A stretch of 64,000 bases of DNA, taken from Actinomadura sp. KC06. GTDB taxonomy: Bacteria; Actinomycetota; Actinomycetes; Streptosporangiales; Streptosporangiaceae. Below, piece by piece: positions 45,803 through 53,617 of this stretch. Numbering within the stretch: the stretch's first letter is position 1; each line of letters begins with the position of its first letter. The stretch is taken from the NCBI RefSeq assembly GCF_004348735.1, contig NZ_SMKT01000005.1:1-64000 (forward strand), written 5' to 3'. The notes beneath the pieces were generated by a model. That model worked only from the letters and a program-made list of their open reading frames with translations. It had not been told where the DNA came from and did not search any database. Both the position numbers and the translations under genes were made by a program.

Positions 45803-46872
45803 CGCAGTCGCGAGTGCACGTGGGCGGCCCCGACCCGTACGACGTGGTCATCGGGACGGGAGTCCTCGGCGAGCTGCCCCGCATGGTCGGCGAGCGCGCG
45901 CGGACGGTCGCCGTCGTCCACGCCGAGGGCCTGCCGGAGATCGCCCGCCCGGTGTGCGGCGCGCTGGAGCAGGCCGGGTACACGGTGCACGCGCTGCCGG
46001 TCCCGGACGGGGAGGCGGCCAAGGAGACCGGCGTCCTCGCCGGGCTGTGGTCGGCGTTCGCCCGGCACGGCATGACCCGGACGGACGCCGTCGTCGGCGT
46101 CGGCGGCGGCGCGACCACCGACCTCGCCGGGTTCGCGGCGGCGTCGTGGCTGCGCGGCGTCCCGGCCGTGCTCGTCCCGACGACGCTGCTCGGCATGGTC
46201 GACGCGGCCGTCGGCGGCAAGACCGGCATCAACATCCCCGAGGGCAAGAACCTCGTCGGCGCGTTCCACCCGCCCGCCGGCGTGCTGTGCGAGCTGGCCA
46301 CGCTGGTCACGATGCCGCGCGAGGACTACATCAGCGGCCTCGCCGAGATCATCAAGGCCGGTTTCATCGCCGACCCGAAGATCCTGGAGCTGGTCGAGGA
46401 CGACCCGGCGGGCGCCGCGTCCCCGGACGGCCCGCACACCCGCGAGCTGGTCGAACGCGCCGTCCAGGTGAAGGCGGACGTGGTGTCCGCCGACCTGAAG
46501 GAGAGCGGCCTCCGGGAGATCCTGAACTACGGCCACACGCTCGCGCACGCCATCGAGAAGGCCGAGGACTACCGCTTCCGGCACGGCCACGCCGTCGCCA
46601 TCGGCATGGTGTACGCGGCCGAGCTGGCCCGTCTCGCCGGACGGCTGCCCGCCGGGGTCGTCCAGCGGCACCGGGACATCCTCACGTCCGTCGGCCTGCC
46701 CGTGTCCTACGCCGCCGACTGGGCGGGGCTGCGCGCCACGATGACCATCGACAAGAAGTCGCGCGGCTCGACGCTGCGGTTCGTCGTCCTGGACGGCGTC
46801 GCGGAGCCCGGCCGACTCGAAGGGCCGGACGAGGAGCTGCTCGCCGCCGCCTACCGTGAGGTCTCCCGATGA
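45799..46872 (+). CDS. aroB: 3-dehydroquinate synthase
   Basis: A protein of 357 residues converting DAHP to 3-dehydroquinate with NAD and a divalent metal. Motifs are [21 protein letters not shown] (about 94-114), [19 protein letters not shown] and the metal ligands in [11 protein letters not shown] (about 237-247) and [13 protein letters not shown] start overlaps aroK, and the TGA overlaps aroQ. Confidence 0.97.
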   Translation: MTQSRVHVGGPDPYDVVIGTGVLGELPRMVGERARTVAVVHAEGLPEIARPVCGALEQAGYTVHALPVPDGEAAKETGVLAGLWSAFARHGMTRTDAVVGVGGGATTDLAGFAAASWLRGVPAVLVPTTLLGMVDAAVGGKTGINIPEGKNLVGAFHPPAGVLCELATLVTMPREDYISGLAEIIKAGFIADPKILELVEDDPAGAASPDGPHTRELVERAVQVKADVVSADLKESGLREILNYGHTLAHAIEKAEDYRFRHGHAVAIGMVYAAELARLAGRLPAGVVQRHRDILTSVGLPVSYAADWAGLRATMTIDKKSRGSTLRFVVLDGVAEPGRLEGPDEELLAAAYREVSR

Positions 46873-47324
46873 CGACCCGCGTGCTCGTCCTGAACGGGCC
46901 GAACCTGCGGCGGCTCGGCGTCCGCGAACCCGACGTGTACGGGACGACGACCCTCGACGACATCGCCGCCCTCTGCCGCGACACCGGCCGCCGCCTGGAC
47001 CTGGACGTCGAGGTCCGGCAGACCGACGACGAGGCCGAGATGCTGCGCTGGGTCCACGAGGCCGCCGACGGGCGCGTGCCCCTGGTGGTGAACCCGGCCG
47101 CGTTCACGCATTACTCGTACTCGCTGCGGGACGCCCTCGCCCAGCGCACCGCGCCGCTCGTCGAGGTCCACATCAGCAACCCGGCCGCGCGCGAGGAGTT
47201 CCGCCACACGTCGGTCGTCGCGGGCGTCGCCACCGGCACGATCGCCGGATTCGGCGCGATGTCGTACGTCCTCGCCCTCCAGGCCATCGCCGACCTGATC
47301 AACGAGAAGTCCGGAAAGGGCTAG
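46869..47324 (+). CDS. aroQ: 3-dehydroquinate dehydratase, type II
   Basis: A dodecameric type II enzyme of 151 residues: [21 protein letters not shown] at the N-terminus (catalytic Tyr), [34 protein letters not shown] (catalytic His) and [11 protein letters not shown]. It is the last gene of the aro operon. Its stop codon overlaps the convergent tetR stop by 3-4 nt. Confidence 0.97.
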   Translation: MTTRVLVLNGPNLRRLGVREPDVYGTTTLDDIAALCRDTGRRLDLDVEVRQTDDEAEMLRWVHEAADGRVPLVVNPAAFTHYSYSLRDALAQRTAPLVEVHISNPAAREEFRHTSVVAGVATGTIAGFGAMSYVLALQAIADLINEKSGKG

Positions 47325-47896
47325 GTCTCCCGGACGGCCTGGCGGGTCAGGTCCTTGAGCTCGGTGACGACGTCGTCCAGCGGGGCGACGTCGCGGTGGG
47401 CGCGGCAGAGGATCGTGGCGCCCTCGACGGCGGCGAGGATCAGGCGGGCCAGGCGGGCGGCGCGGTCGTCGGGGACGCCGGCGTTGCCGAGCCCCGTGGC
47501 GAGGGTGTCGCGCCAGCGGTCGAACGCCGCCGCCGCGGCCGCGGCGAGCTGCGGGGCGTCGTCGTGGCTCTCCACGGTGACGGCGACGATGGGGCACCCG
47601 GCGCGGAACTCGCTCTTGATCAGGACCTGCCGCCACCAGCCGGTGAACGCGTCCACGGCGGACGCGGCGTCCCCGCCCTCGGTGGCGGCGAGGATCCCGG
47701 CGTTGAGGTAGTCGCCGGCGTAGCGGACGGCCTCCTCGGCGAGCTGCGCCTTGCCGTCGGGGAAGTGGTGGTAGATCGACCCGCGCGGCGCGCCGCTGTG
47801 CGCGATGACGTCGCGGAACCCGGTGCCGCTGTATCCGCGCTCGCGGAAGAGGAAGGCGGCGCTGCGCACCATGCGTTCCCGGCTGTCGGTCCCCAT
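47321..47896 (-). CDS. TetR family repressor (LmrA/YxaF-like)
   Basis: A protein of 191 residues. The N-terminal HTH (about 1-55) reads FRERGYSGTGFRDVIAHSGAPRGSIYHHFPDGKAQL. The C-terminal domain (CPIVAVTVESHDDAPQL) matches the LmrA/YxaF subgroup, which senses small hydrophobic molecules. It is divergent from a thioesterase and the 106-bp gap holds three TATGAC/GTCATA-type palindromes. It therefore likely represses itself and the thioesterase-crotonase genes. ATG at 47896 chosen. A longer frame upstream would run across the operators. Confidence 0.9.
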   Translation of the reverse strand: MGTDSRERMVRSAAFLFRERGYSGTGFRDVIAHSGAPRGSIYHHFPDGKAQLAEEAVRYAGDYLNAGILAATEGGDAASAVDAFTGWWRQVLIKSEFRAGCPIVAVTVESHDDAPQLAAAAAAAFDRWRDTLATGLGNAGVPDDRAARLARLILAAVEGATILCRAHRDVAPLDDVVTELKDLTRQAVRET

Positions 47897-47904
47897 GACT
47901 CGAT

Positions 47905-47980
47905 TATGACATTCATCATAGGCACTTCGCATTGACCATGACGTCCGTCATAGGAATGGTTGCCTATGACGGACGTCATA
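47905..47980. promoter_or_regulatory. Three TetR-type operator palindromes
   Basis: Two perfect dyads, ATGACG-TC-CGTCAT (47938-47951) and ATGACG-GA-CGTCAT (47966-47979), have centres 28 bp apart. A weaker one, TATGA-N6-TCATA (47905-47920), sits 8 bp upstream of the tetR start. All lie between tetR and the divergent thioesterase gene. Confidence 0.75.
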
Positions 47981-48002
47981 CCGACCGGAGGGGGTGCGGG
48001 GC

Positions 48003-48449
48003 ATGGAGACCACGGCCGGCCTCGAGCAGCTGAGGGACCTGCTCGACATGGGCATGGAGAAGGGGTACGGCATCGGCGCCCTGCTCGGCATGACGGCCGA
48101 GTCCCTGGAGCCCGGACGGGTGGTGTTCGCCCTCACGCCGCGCACCGACTTCAGCAATCCGCTGGGCATCGTCCACGGCGGCATCCTGTCCACGCTGCTC
48201 GACTCGGCGATGGGCTGCGCCGTGCACACCGCGCTGCCGGACGGCGCCGGTTACACGACGCTGGAGCTGAGCGTGAACTTCGTCCGGCCGGTGCCGCTGG
48301 AGGGCGGCCGGCTGGTGTGCGAGGGCACGACCGTCCATGTCGGGCGCAAGCTCGCCACCGCCGAGGGGCGCGTCCGCAACGAGGACGGCAAGCTCGTCGC
48401 GCACGGGACCACGACCTGCATGGTCTTCCCGCCCGCTACTCGCGAGTAA
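48003..48449 (+). CDS. Hotdog-fold thioesterase (PaaI family)
   Basis: A protein of 148 residues with the hotdog signature NPLGIVHGGILSTLLDSAMGCAVHTALP (about 54-80) and NFVRPVPLEGGRLVCEG. It hydrolyses acyl-CoA thioesters, often aromatic or medium-chain. The ATG at 48003 follows GGAGGGGG; GTG at 47994 is possible. It lies under divergent TetR control and upstream of a crotonase-family gene. Confidence 0.88.
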   Translation: METTAGLEQLRDLLDMGMEKGYGIGALLGMTAESLEPGRVVFALTPRTDFSNPLGIVHGGILSTLLDSAMGCAVHTALPDGAGYTTLELSVNFVRPVPLEGGRLVCEGTTVHVGRKLATAEGRVRNEDGKLVAHGTTTCMVFPPATRE

Positions 48450-48481
48450 GGTCGTCTCGGGCACGGATGAAGGAGACCCTC

Positions 48482-49147
48482 GTGATCGATCTCCAGCGCG
48501 ACGGAGACGTGTACGTCCTGCGGTTCGACGCCGGCGAGAACCGCTTCGGACCCGAGTTCCTCGACGCCGCCGAGGACGCGCTCGGCACGGTGGAGAAGAA
48601 CGAGGGGCCGGGCGCCCTCGTCACCGTGGGCACCGGCAAGTTCTACTCCAACGGCCTCGACCTCGACTGGCTCGGCGCCCACCCGGACCGGTTCGAGGAC
48701 TACCTGCGCCGGGTGCACGGCCTCTACGCGCGGATCCTGTCGCTGCCGATGCCCACCGTCGCGGCGCTCAACGGGCACGCGTTCGCGGGCGGCGCGATGC
48801 TCGCGCTCGCGCACGACTTCGCCGTCATGCGGACCGGCCGGGGCTACTTCTGCCTGCCCGAGGTCGATCTCGGGATGAGCTTCACGCCGGGCATGGACGC
48901 GCTGATCCGGTCGCGCCTGCCGAAGACCGTCGCGCACGAGGCGATGATCACCGGCCGCCGGTACACGGCGGAGGAGGCGCTGGCGGCGGGGATCGTCCGG
49001 CGCGCCGCCGCCGAGGACGAGGTCCTGCCCGCCGCCGTCGAGCTGGCCGCGTCCCTGGCGGGCAAGGACGGCCGGATCGTGGCGAAGATCCGCACCGGCA
49101 TGTACCGGACGGCGCTGGATGCCCTGAACGGCCCCGCCCTGGGCTGA
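48482..49147 (+). CDS. Enoyl-CoA hydratase/isomerase (crotonase) family protein
   Basis: A protein of 221 residues with the crotonase oxyanion-hole segments GTGKFYSNGLDLDWL (about 52-66) and ALNGHAFAGGAMLALAHDFAVM (about 97-118). The family usually has about 260 residues, so it is short at the C-terminus but ends naturally. It resembles the plant/actinobacterial ECI-like group, suggesting enoyl-CoA isomerisation. The GTG at 48482 follows AAGGAG; ATG at 48467 is an alternative. Likely co-transcribed with the thioesterase. Confidence 0.82.
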   Translation: MIDLQRDGDVYVLRFDAGENRFGPEFLDAAEDALGTVEKNEGPGALVTVGTGKFYSNGLDLDWLGAHPDRFEDYLRRVHGLYARILSLPMPTVAALNGHAFAGGAMLALAHDFAVMRTGRGYFCLPEVDLGMSFTPGMDALIRSRLPKTVAHEAMITGRRYTAEEALAAGIVRRAAAEDEVLPAAVELAASLAGKDGRIVAKIRTGMYRTALDALNGPALG

Positions 49148-49252
49148 CCTCCGCGTCCGTCCTTCAGCGCCCCGGCGGCCCCGGCGCGTTCGCTCGGCCG
49201 CGCGTAGGTTACGGTCGACTGGAATCAGATTCGGTTCATGGAGGGAACGCCG

Positions 49253-50302
49253 ATGCGCATCGGGATGTCGATCAGCTACTCCGACGCCGGTTTCCGGCAG
49301 ACCGTCGATGAACTGGCCGACTACGAGAAGGCCGGCCTCGACGTCGTGTTCGTCGCGGAGGCCTACAGCTTCGACGCGGTGAGCCAGCTCGGCTACATCG
49401 CCGCCAAGACCGAGCGGCTGGAGATCGCGTCCGGGATCATGCAGATCTACACCCGGACGCCGACGCTGACGGCGATGACCGCCGCGGGCCTCGACTTCGT
49501 CTCGGAGGGCCGGTTCACGCTCGGCATCGGCGCGTCCGGGCCGCAGGTCATCGAGGGCTTCCACGGCGTCCCCTACACCGCGCCGCTCGGCCGCACCCGC
49601 GAGATCATCGAGATCTGCCGGAAGGTGTGGCGGCGCGAGCGGCTGGAGCACGGCGGCAAGCACTACACGGTGCCGCTGCCCGCCGACCAGGGCACCGGGC
49701 TGGGCAAGCCGCTGAAGCTCATCAACCGTCCCGTGCGCGCCGACATCCCGATCGTCGTCGCCGCGATCGGCCCCAAGAACGTCGAGCTGACCGCCGAGAT
49801 CGCCAACGGCTGGGAGCCGATCTTCTACATGCCGGAGAAGGCCAAGGACGTCTGGGGCGGGCCGCTCGCCGCCGGGAAGGCCCGCCGCGACCCGGCCCTC
49901 GGGGAGCTGGACGTCGTCGGGCAGGCCGCGCTCGCCATCGGCGACGACGTCCAGGGCTTCCTGGAGTTCGGACGCCCGATGGCCGCGCTCTACATCGGCG
50001 GCATGGGCGCCAAGGGCAGGAACTTCTACAACGACCTGGCCCGCCGCTACGGCTTCGAGCGGGAGGCCGACGAGATCCAGGACCTCTACCTCGCCGGCAA
50101 GAAGGACGAGGCCGCCGCCAAGGTCCCGCACGAGCTGCTGGAGAAGATGTCGCTGATCGGGCCCGAGGGCCACGTCCGGGAGCGGCTCGCCGCGATGCGG
50201 GAGTCCGGGGTCACGACGCTGAACGTGTCGCCGATCGCGGGCGACCACAAGAGCCGGCTCGCGCTGATCGAGAAGGTCAAGGAGATGGCCGCCGGCCTCT
50301 GA
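49253..50302 (+). CDS. LLM class (F420-dependent type) oxidoreductase
   Basis: A luciferase-like TIM-barrel protein of 349 residues: MRIGMSISYSDAGFRQTVDEL, VFVAEAYSFDAVSQLGYIAAKT, GIMQIYTRTP, RFTLGIGASGPQVIEGFHG and PIVVAAIGPKNVELTAEIANGWEPI. Members use F420 or FMN for hydride transfers in lipid or xenobiotic metabolism. Chosen start ATG at 49253 has GGAGGGA upstream; an earlier ATG at 49238 lacks one. A strong terminator follows. Confidence 0.9.
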   Translation: MRIGMSISYSDAGFRQTVDELADYEKAGLDVVFVAEAYSFDAVSQLGYIAAKTERLEIASGIMQIYTRTPTLTAMTAAGLDFVSEGRFTLGIGASGPQVIEGFHGVPYTAPLGRTREIIEICRKVWRRERLEHGGKHYTVPLPADQGTGLGKPLKLINRPVRADIPIVVAAIGPKNVELTAEIANGWEPIFYMPEKAKDVWGGPLAAGKARRDPALGELDVVGQAALAIGDDVQGFLEFGRPMAALYIGGMGAKGRNFYNDLARRYGFEREADEIQDLYLAGKKDEAAAKVPHELLEKMSLIGPEGHVRERLAAMRESGVTTLNVSPIAGDHKSRLALIEKVKEMAAGL

Positions 50303-50325
50303 ACGGGCACGGCGCGCCGGTGATC

Positions 50326-50360
50326 GGGCGGCGTGCCGCAGGCGCCCCGGCACGCCGCCC
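50326..50360 (+). terminator. Strong GC hairpin after the LLM gene
   Basis: GGGCGGCGTGCCG and CGGCACGCCGCCC form a perfect 13-bp stem with a 9-nt loop, 24 nt after the stop codon. There is no T-run, as is common in actinobacteria. Confidence 0.65.
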
Positions 50361-50473
50361 ACCGGGTGGCTCACACCGCGGATCACGCTAGACCGCCCCG
50401 CCGCAAAAGTCGAGGGTTGTTCATGTTTTGTGATCCCGCGGAGACGGCCTCCCCACCCGCCCGGACGGTGATC

Positions 50474-50479
50474 TAGAGT
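50474..50479 (+). promoter_or_regulatory. -10 element TAGAGT before pepP
   Basis: TAGAGT ends 6 nt before the ATG of the aminopeptidase P gene, a leaderless configuration. Confidence 0.5.
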
Positions 50480-50485
50480 CTGACC

Positions 50486-51562
50486 ATGGGGGAGACGCAC
50501 ACCGCGCGCCGCCGCCGGCTGGCCGCGCTCGTCGCCGCACGCGACGCCGACGCCGTGCTGGTGACCCGGCTCGTCAACGTCCGCTACCTGACCGGCCTCG
50601 ACAGCTCGCGGGCCGCGCTGCTCGTCCCGGCCGAGGGCCCGGCCGTGCTCGCCACCGACGCCAGGTACGCCGGGACGGCCGAGCGGGTCTGCCCGGAGCT
50701 GCCCATCGTCGTCGACAGGCTCGTGTCGGAGGCGCTGACCGCCCGCGCCGCCGCGGACGGCCACCGCCGCCTCGGCTTCGAGGCCCACGACCTCACCGTC
50801 GAGCACCACGCCACCCTCGCCGAGAAGGCCGAGGTCGAGCTCACGCCGCTCGGGCACCCGGTCGAGGAGCTCCGCATGGTCAAGGACGAGGAGGAGATCG
50901 CGCTGCTGCGGGAGGCGTGCGCCATCACCGACCGCGCGTTCGCGGCCGTCCTCCCCGAGATCCGCGCCGGCGTCACCGAGCGGGCCGTCGCGATCGCGCT
51001 CGAACGCGCGATGGTGGACTCCGGGGCCGAGCGCCCCGCCTTCGAGTCGATCGTCGCGTCCGGGCCGAACGGCGCCGTCCCGCACCACCGCCCCGGCGGC
51101 CGCGAGCTCCAGCCCGGCGACCTCGTCACCATGGACTTCGGAGCCCTGTACGACGGCTACCACGCCGACATGACCCGCACCGTCGCGATCGGCGAGCCCG
51201 CCGGCTGGCAGCGCGACGTCTACGACCTCGTCCACCGCGCGCAGCTGGCCGGGATCGGCGCGGCCCTCCCCGGCGCCGAGACGAAGGCGGTGGACGCGGC
51301 CGCCCGCGACGTCATCAAGGACGCCGGGCACGGCGACGCGTTCGGCCACGGGCTCGGCCACGGCGTCGGCCTGGAGATCCACGAGGCTCCGCTCATGGGG
51401 TACGACAAGACCGGTAAGCTGATGGACCGGGTTCCGATCACGGCGGAGCCGGGGGTCTACCTCACCGGCCGCGGCGGGGTCCGCATCGAGGACACGCTCG
51501 TGGTCCGCCCCGGCGGCCCGGAGCTCCTCACGACAACCACCAAGGACCTGCTCGTCCTCTAG
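50486..51562 (+). CDS. pepP: Aminopeptidase P family (Xaa-Pro peptidase)
   Basis: A protein of 358 residues with an N-terminal creatinase-like domain (about 1-130) and a C-terminal pita-bread metallopeptidase domain. Metal ligands are seen in LVTMDFGALYDGYHADMTRT (two Asp), GHGLGHGVGLEIHE (His) and ITAEPGVYL...GVRIEDTL (two Glu). It removes N-terminal residues preceding proline. It sits just before efp, a conserved actinobacterial arrangement. Confidence 0.94.
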   Translation: MGETHTARRRRLAALVAARDADAVLVTRLVNVRYLTGLDSSRAALLVPAEGPAVLATDARYAGTAERVCPELPIVVDRLVSEALTARAAADGHRRLGFEAHDLTVEHHATLAEKAEVELTPLGHPVEELRMVKDEEEIALLREACAITDRAFAAVLPEIRAGVTERAVAIALERAMVDSGAERPAFESIVASGPNGAVPHHRPGGRELQPGDLVTMDFGALYDGYHADMTRTVAIGEPAGWQRDVYDLVHRAQLAGIGAALPGAETKAVDAAARDVIKDAGHGDAFGHGLGHGVGLEIHEAPLMGYDKTGKLMDRVPITAEPGVYLTGRGGVRIEDTLVVRPGGPELLTTTTKDLLVL

Positions 51563-51592
51563 GCGCGCGGGCCGCGACGGGAGAACAGCGCA

Positions 51593-52150
51593 GTGGCGAC
51601 GACGAACGACCTGAAGAACGGCATGACGCTGAAACTCGACGGCCAGCTGTGGACCGTCCTTGAGTTCCAGCACGTCAAGCCCGGCAAGGGCGGCGCGTTC
51701 GTCCGCACCAAGCTCAAGAACGTGCTGTCGGGCAAGGTGGTCGACAAGACGTTCAACGCAGGCACCAAGGTGGACGTGGCCAGCGTCGACAAGCGGGAGA
51801 TGCAGTACCTCTACCGCGAGGGCGAGGACTTCGTCTTCATGGACACCGAGACCTACGACCAGCCGCACATCCCGGAGTCCGTCGTCGGCACCGCCGCGAA
51901 CTACCTGCTCTCCGAGCAGAACGCCGTGATCGCGTTCAACGACGACAACCCCCTGTACATCGAGCTGCCCGCCGCCGTCGTGCTGGAGATCACCGAGACC
52001 GAGCCCGGCCTGCAGGGCGACCGCTCCACCGGCGGCAGCAAGCCCGCCACCCTGGAGACCGGCGCGCAGATCCAGGTGCCGCTGTTCATCACCACCGGCG
52101 AGAAGGTCAAGGTCGACACCCGCTCCGGCGAGTACCTCGGCCGCGGCTGA
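51593..52150 (+). CDS. efp: Elongation factor P
   Basis: A protein of 185 residues with the three EF-P domains, starting [17 protein letters not shown]. The conserved loop [17 protein letters not shown] carries Lys at the usual modification position. A C-terminal domain contains [23 protein letters not shown]. It rescues ribosomes stalled on polyproline. GTG start follows GGGAG. Followed by a hairpin repeat and nusB. Confidence 0.97.
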   Translation: MATTNDLKNGMTLKLDGQLWTVLEFQHVKPGKGGAFVRTKLKNVLSGKVVDKTFNAGTKVDVASVDKREMQYLYREGEDFVFMDTETYDQPHIPESVVGTAANYLLSEQNAVIAFNDDNPLYIELPAAVVLEITETEPGLQGDRSTGGSKPATLETGAQIQVPLFITTGEKVKVDTRSGEYLGRG

Positions 52151-52154
52151 CCTG

Positions 52155-52196
52155 ATGAGCGGAGCGAACCGGGGGGTGTGGGGGGTCGCCCCCCAC
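52155..52196 (+). repeat. GC hairpin intergenic repeat, copy 3
   Basis: ATGAGCGGAGCGAACCGGGG then GGTGTGGGGGGTCGCCCCCCAC, differing from copy 2 at one base. It lies between efp (4 nt after its stop) and nusB (11 nt before its start), again in sense orientation. Confidence 0.75.
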
Positions 52197-52207
52197 GGAA
52201 GACACGC

Positions 52208-52624
52208 ATGAGCGCACGCACCAAGGCACGCAAACTCGCACTCGACATACTCTTCGCGGCGGAGCTGCGGGACGAGGAGCCCACGGCCGTCCTCGCCGCA
52301 CGGGGCCGCCCCAACCAGGACGAGCTCGCCGAGTACCCGCACGCCGTCCGGCTGATCGAGGGCGTCCAGCAGCACCGCGAACGCGTCGACGAGCTGATCG
52401 CCACGTACGCGACCGGCTGGACGCTGGAGCGGATGCCGGTCGTCGACCGCAACATCCTGCGGATGGGCACGTACGAGCTGCTCTGGGTCGACGACGTCCC
52501 CGACGGCGTCGCGGTCAGCGAGGCCGTCGGGCTGGCGACCGAACTGTCCACCGACGAGTCCCCCCGCTTCGTCAACGGCCTCCTTTCCCGCCTCCAACAG
52601 CTCAAGCCCTCCCTCTCCCTATAG
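52208..52624 (+). CDS. nusB: Transcription antitermination protein NusB
   Basis: An all-helical RNA-binding protein of 138 residues: ARTKARKLALDILFAAELRDEEP at the N-terminus, and MPVVDRNILRMGTYELLW plus VAVSEAVGLATELSTDESPRFVNGLL in the C-terminal half. It acts with NusE on boxA RNA in rRNA antitermination. The ATG at 52208 follows the hairpin repeat. Upstream in-frame ATGs would translate the repeat. Confidence 0.95.
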   Translation: MSARTKARKLALDILFAAELRDEEPTAVLAARGRPNQDELAEYPHAVRLIEGVQQHRERVDELIATYATGWTLERMPVVDRNILRMGTYELLWVDDVPDGVAVSEAVGLATELSTDESPRFVNGLLSRLQQLKPSLSL

Positions 52625-52824
52625 GCTGGCCGCGCAGGTCACAGCGGCCTCAGCCACCGCCGCAACCCCGCAGCAACCCCAACCGTCGCGATCGCGACCG
52701 AAGGCAGTTTCGAGCGGAGCAAGAAACTGATCGCGCAGCGAGCCGCCAGGCGAGACGGAGCGATGCAGCGATCGCACCGCGTTTCTCGACGATGGAGGCC
52801 CGCCAGGGCCGAAGGAGGAGAGAA

Positions 52825-53613
52825 ATGCCAATGAGACACAGTCGAGTGCGGAGTGCGGTCTTGTGGGACGCGCTGCGCGCCGTGCTCGACCGCATCGCGC
52901 CCGAGGCCGGGCGGAGCGAGGTCGTGGACGTCGGCGGCGGCACCGGCGGGTTCGCCGTGCCGCTCGCCGAGCTCGGGCACCGGGTCACCGTCGTCGACGC
53001 CAACCCCGACGCGCTCGCCGCGCTGGAGCGCCGCGCCGCCGAGTCCGGGGTGACGGTCCGCGCGGTGCAGGGCGACGCCGTCGACCTGCCCGACCTGCTC
53101 GGCCCGGACGCCGCCGACCTGGTCCTCTGCCATAGCGTCCTCGAGTACGTGGACGACCCCGGCGCGGCGATGGCCGCGATGGCCGGGACGGTCCGTCGCG
53201 GCGGCTCGGTCAGCGTCCTCGCCGCCGGGCAGATCGCCGCCGCGCTGCATCGCGCGCTGGCCGGGCACTTCGACGACGCCCGCCGGGTGCTGACCGGGAC
53301 GTCCGGGCGGTGGGGCGAGGGCGACCGCATGCCCCGCCGGTTCACCCGGGAGACGCTGTCGGCGCTGGTGCGCGGCTCCGGCCTGCGGGTCGCCGAGCTG
53401 CACGGCGTCCGGATCTTCGCCGACCTGGTGCCGTCCGGCATGCTGGACGGCGATGCGGGCTCCGCCGACGCCATGATCGCGCTGGAGTCGGTCGCGGCCG
53501 TCCATCCCGTCCTGCGGGATCTCGCCACCCAGCTGCATCTGGTGGCCGATCACGTCCCCCCTCCGGGGGGTCTGGGGGGTCGTCCCCCCGGAGGGCACAA
53601 GCCAGCAGAATGA
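52825..53613 (+). CDS. SAM-dependent methyltransferase
   Basis: A class I methyltransferase of 262 residues: motif I VVDVGGGTGGFAVPLAELG (about 34-52), acidic VVDANPDALAAL, post-motif VQGDAVDLPDLL and LVLCHSVLEYVDDPG. It resembles the SmtA/UbiE-like group. Substrate is unknown. The ATG follows GAAGGAGGA. Its last about 20 codons run through a G/C hairpin repeat (53560-53594), giving a [13 protein letters not shown] tail. The 200 bases before it hold only a small dyad (CAGTTTC...GAAACTG, 52705-52729). Confidence 0.88.
   Translation: MPMRHSRVRSAVLWDALRAVLDRIAPEAGRSEVVDVGGGTGGFAVPLAELGHRVTVVDANPDALAALERRAAESGVTVRAVQGDAVDLPDLLGPDAADLVLCHSVLEYVDDPGAAMAAMAGTVRRGGSVSVLAAGQIAAALHRALAGHFDDARRVLTGTSGRWGEGDRMPRRFTRETLSALVRGSGLRVAELHGVRIFADLVPSGMLDGDAGSADAMIALESVAAVHPVLRDLATQLHLVADHVPPPGGLGGRPPGGHKPAE
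53560..53594 (+). repeat. Diverged GC hairpin repeat inside the methyltransferase 3' end
   Basis: CCTCCGGGGGG and CCCCCCGGAGG form a perfect 11-bp stem around TCTGGGGGGTCGT. The loop and right arm match the core of the other three copies, but the ATGAGCG head is missing. It again lies just upstream of a following gene (dinB). Confidence 0.6.
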
Positions 53614-53617
53614 CACC

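Noticed and set aside
48251-52597. Open frame of over 1400 codons on the minus strand
   Set aside because: It spans several well-identified plus-strand genes and has no domain content. It is a codon-bias artefact.
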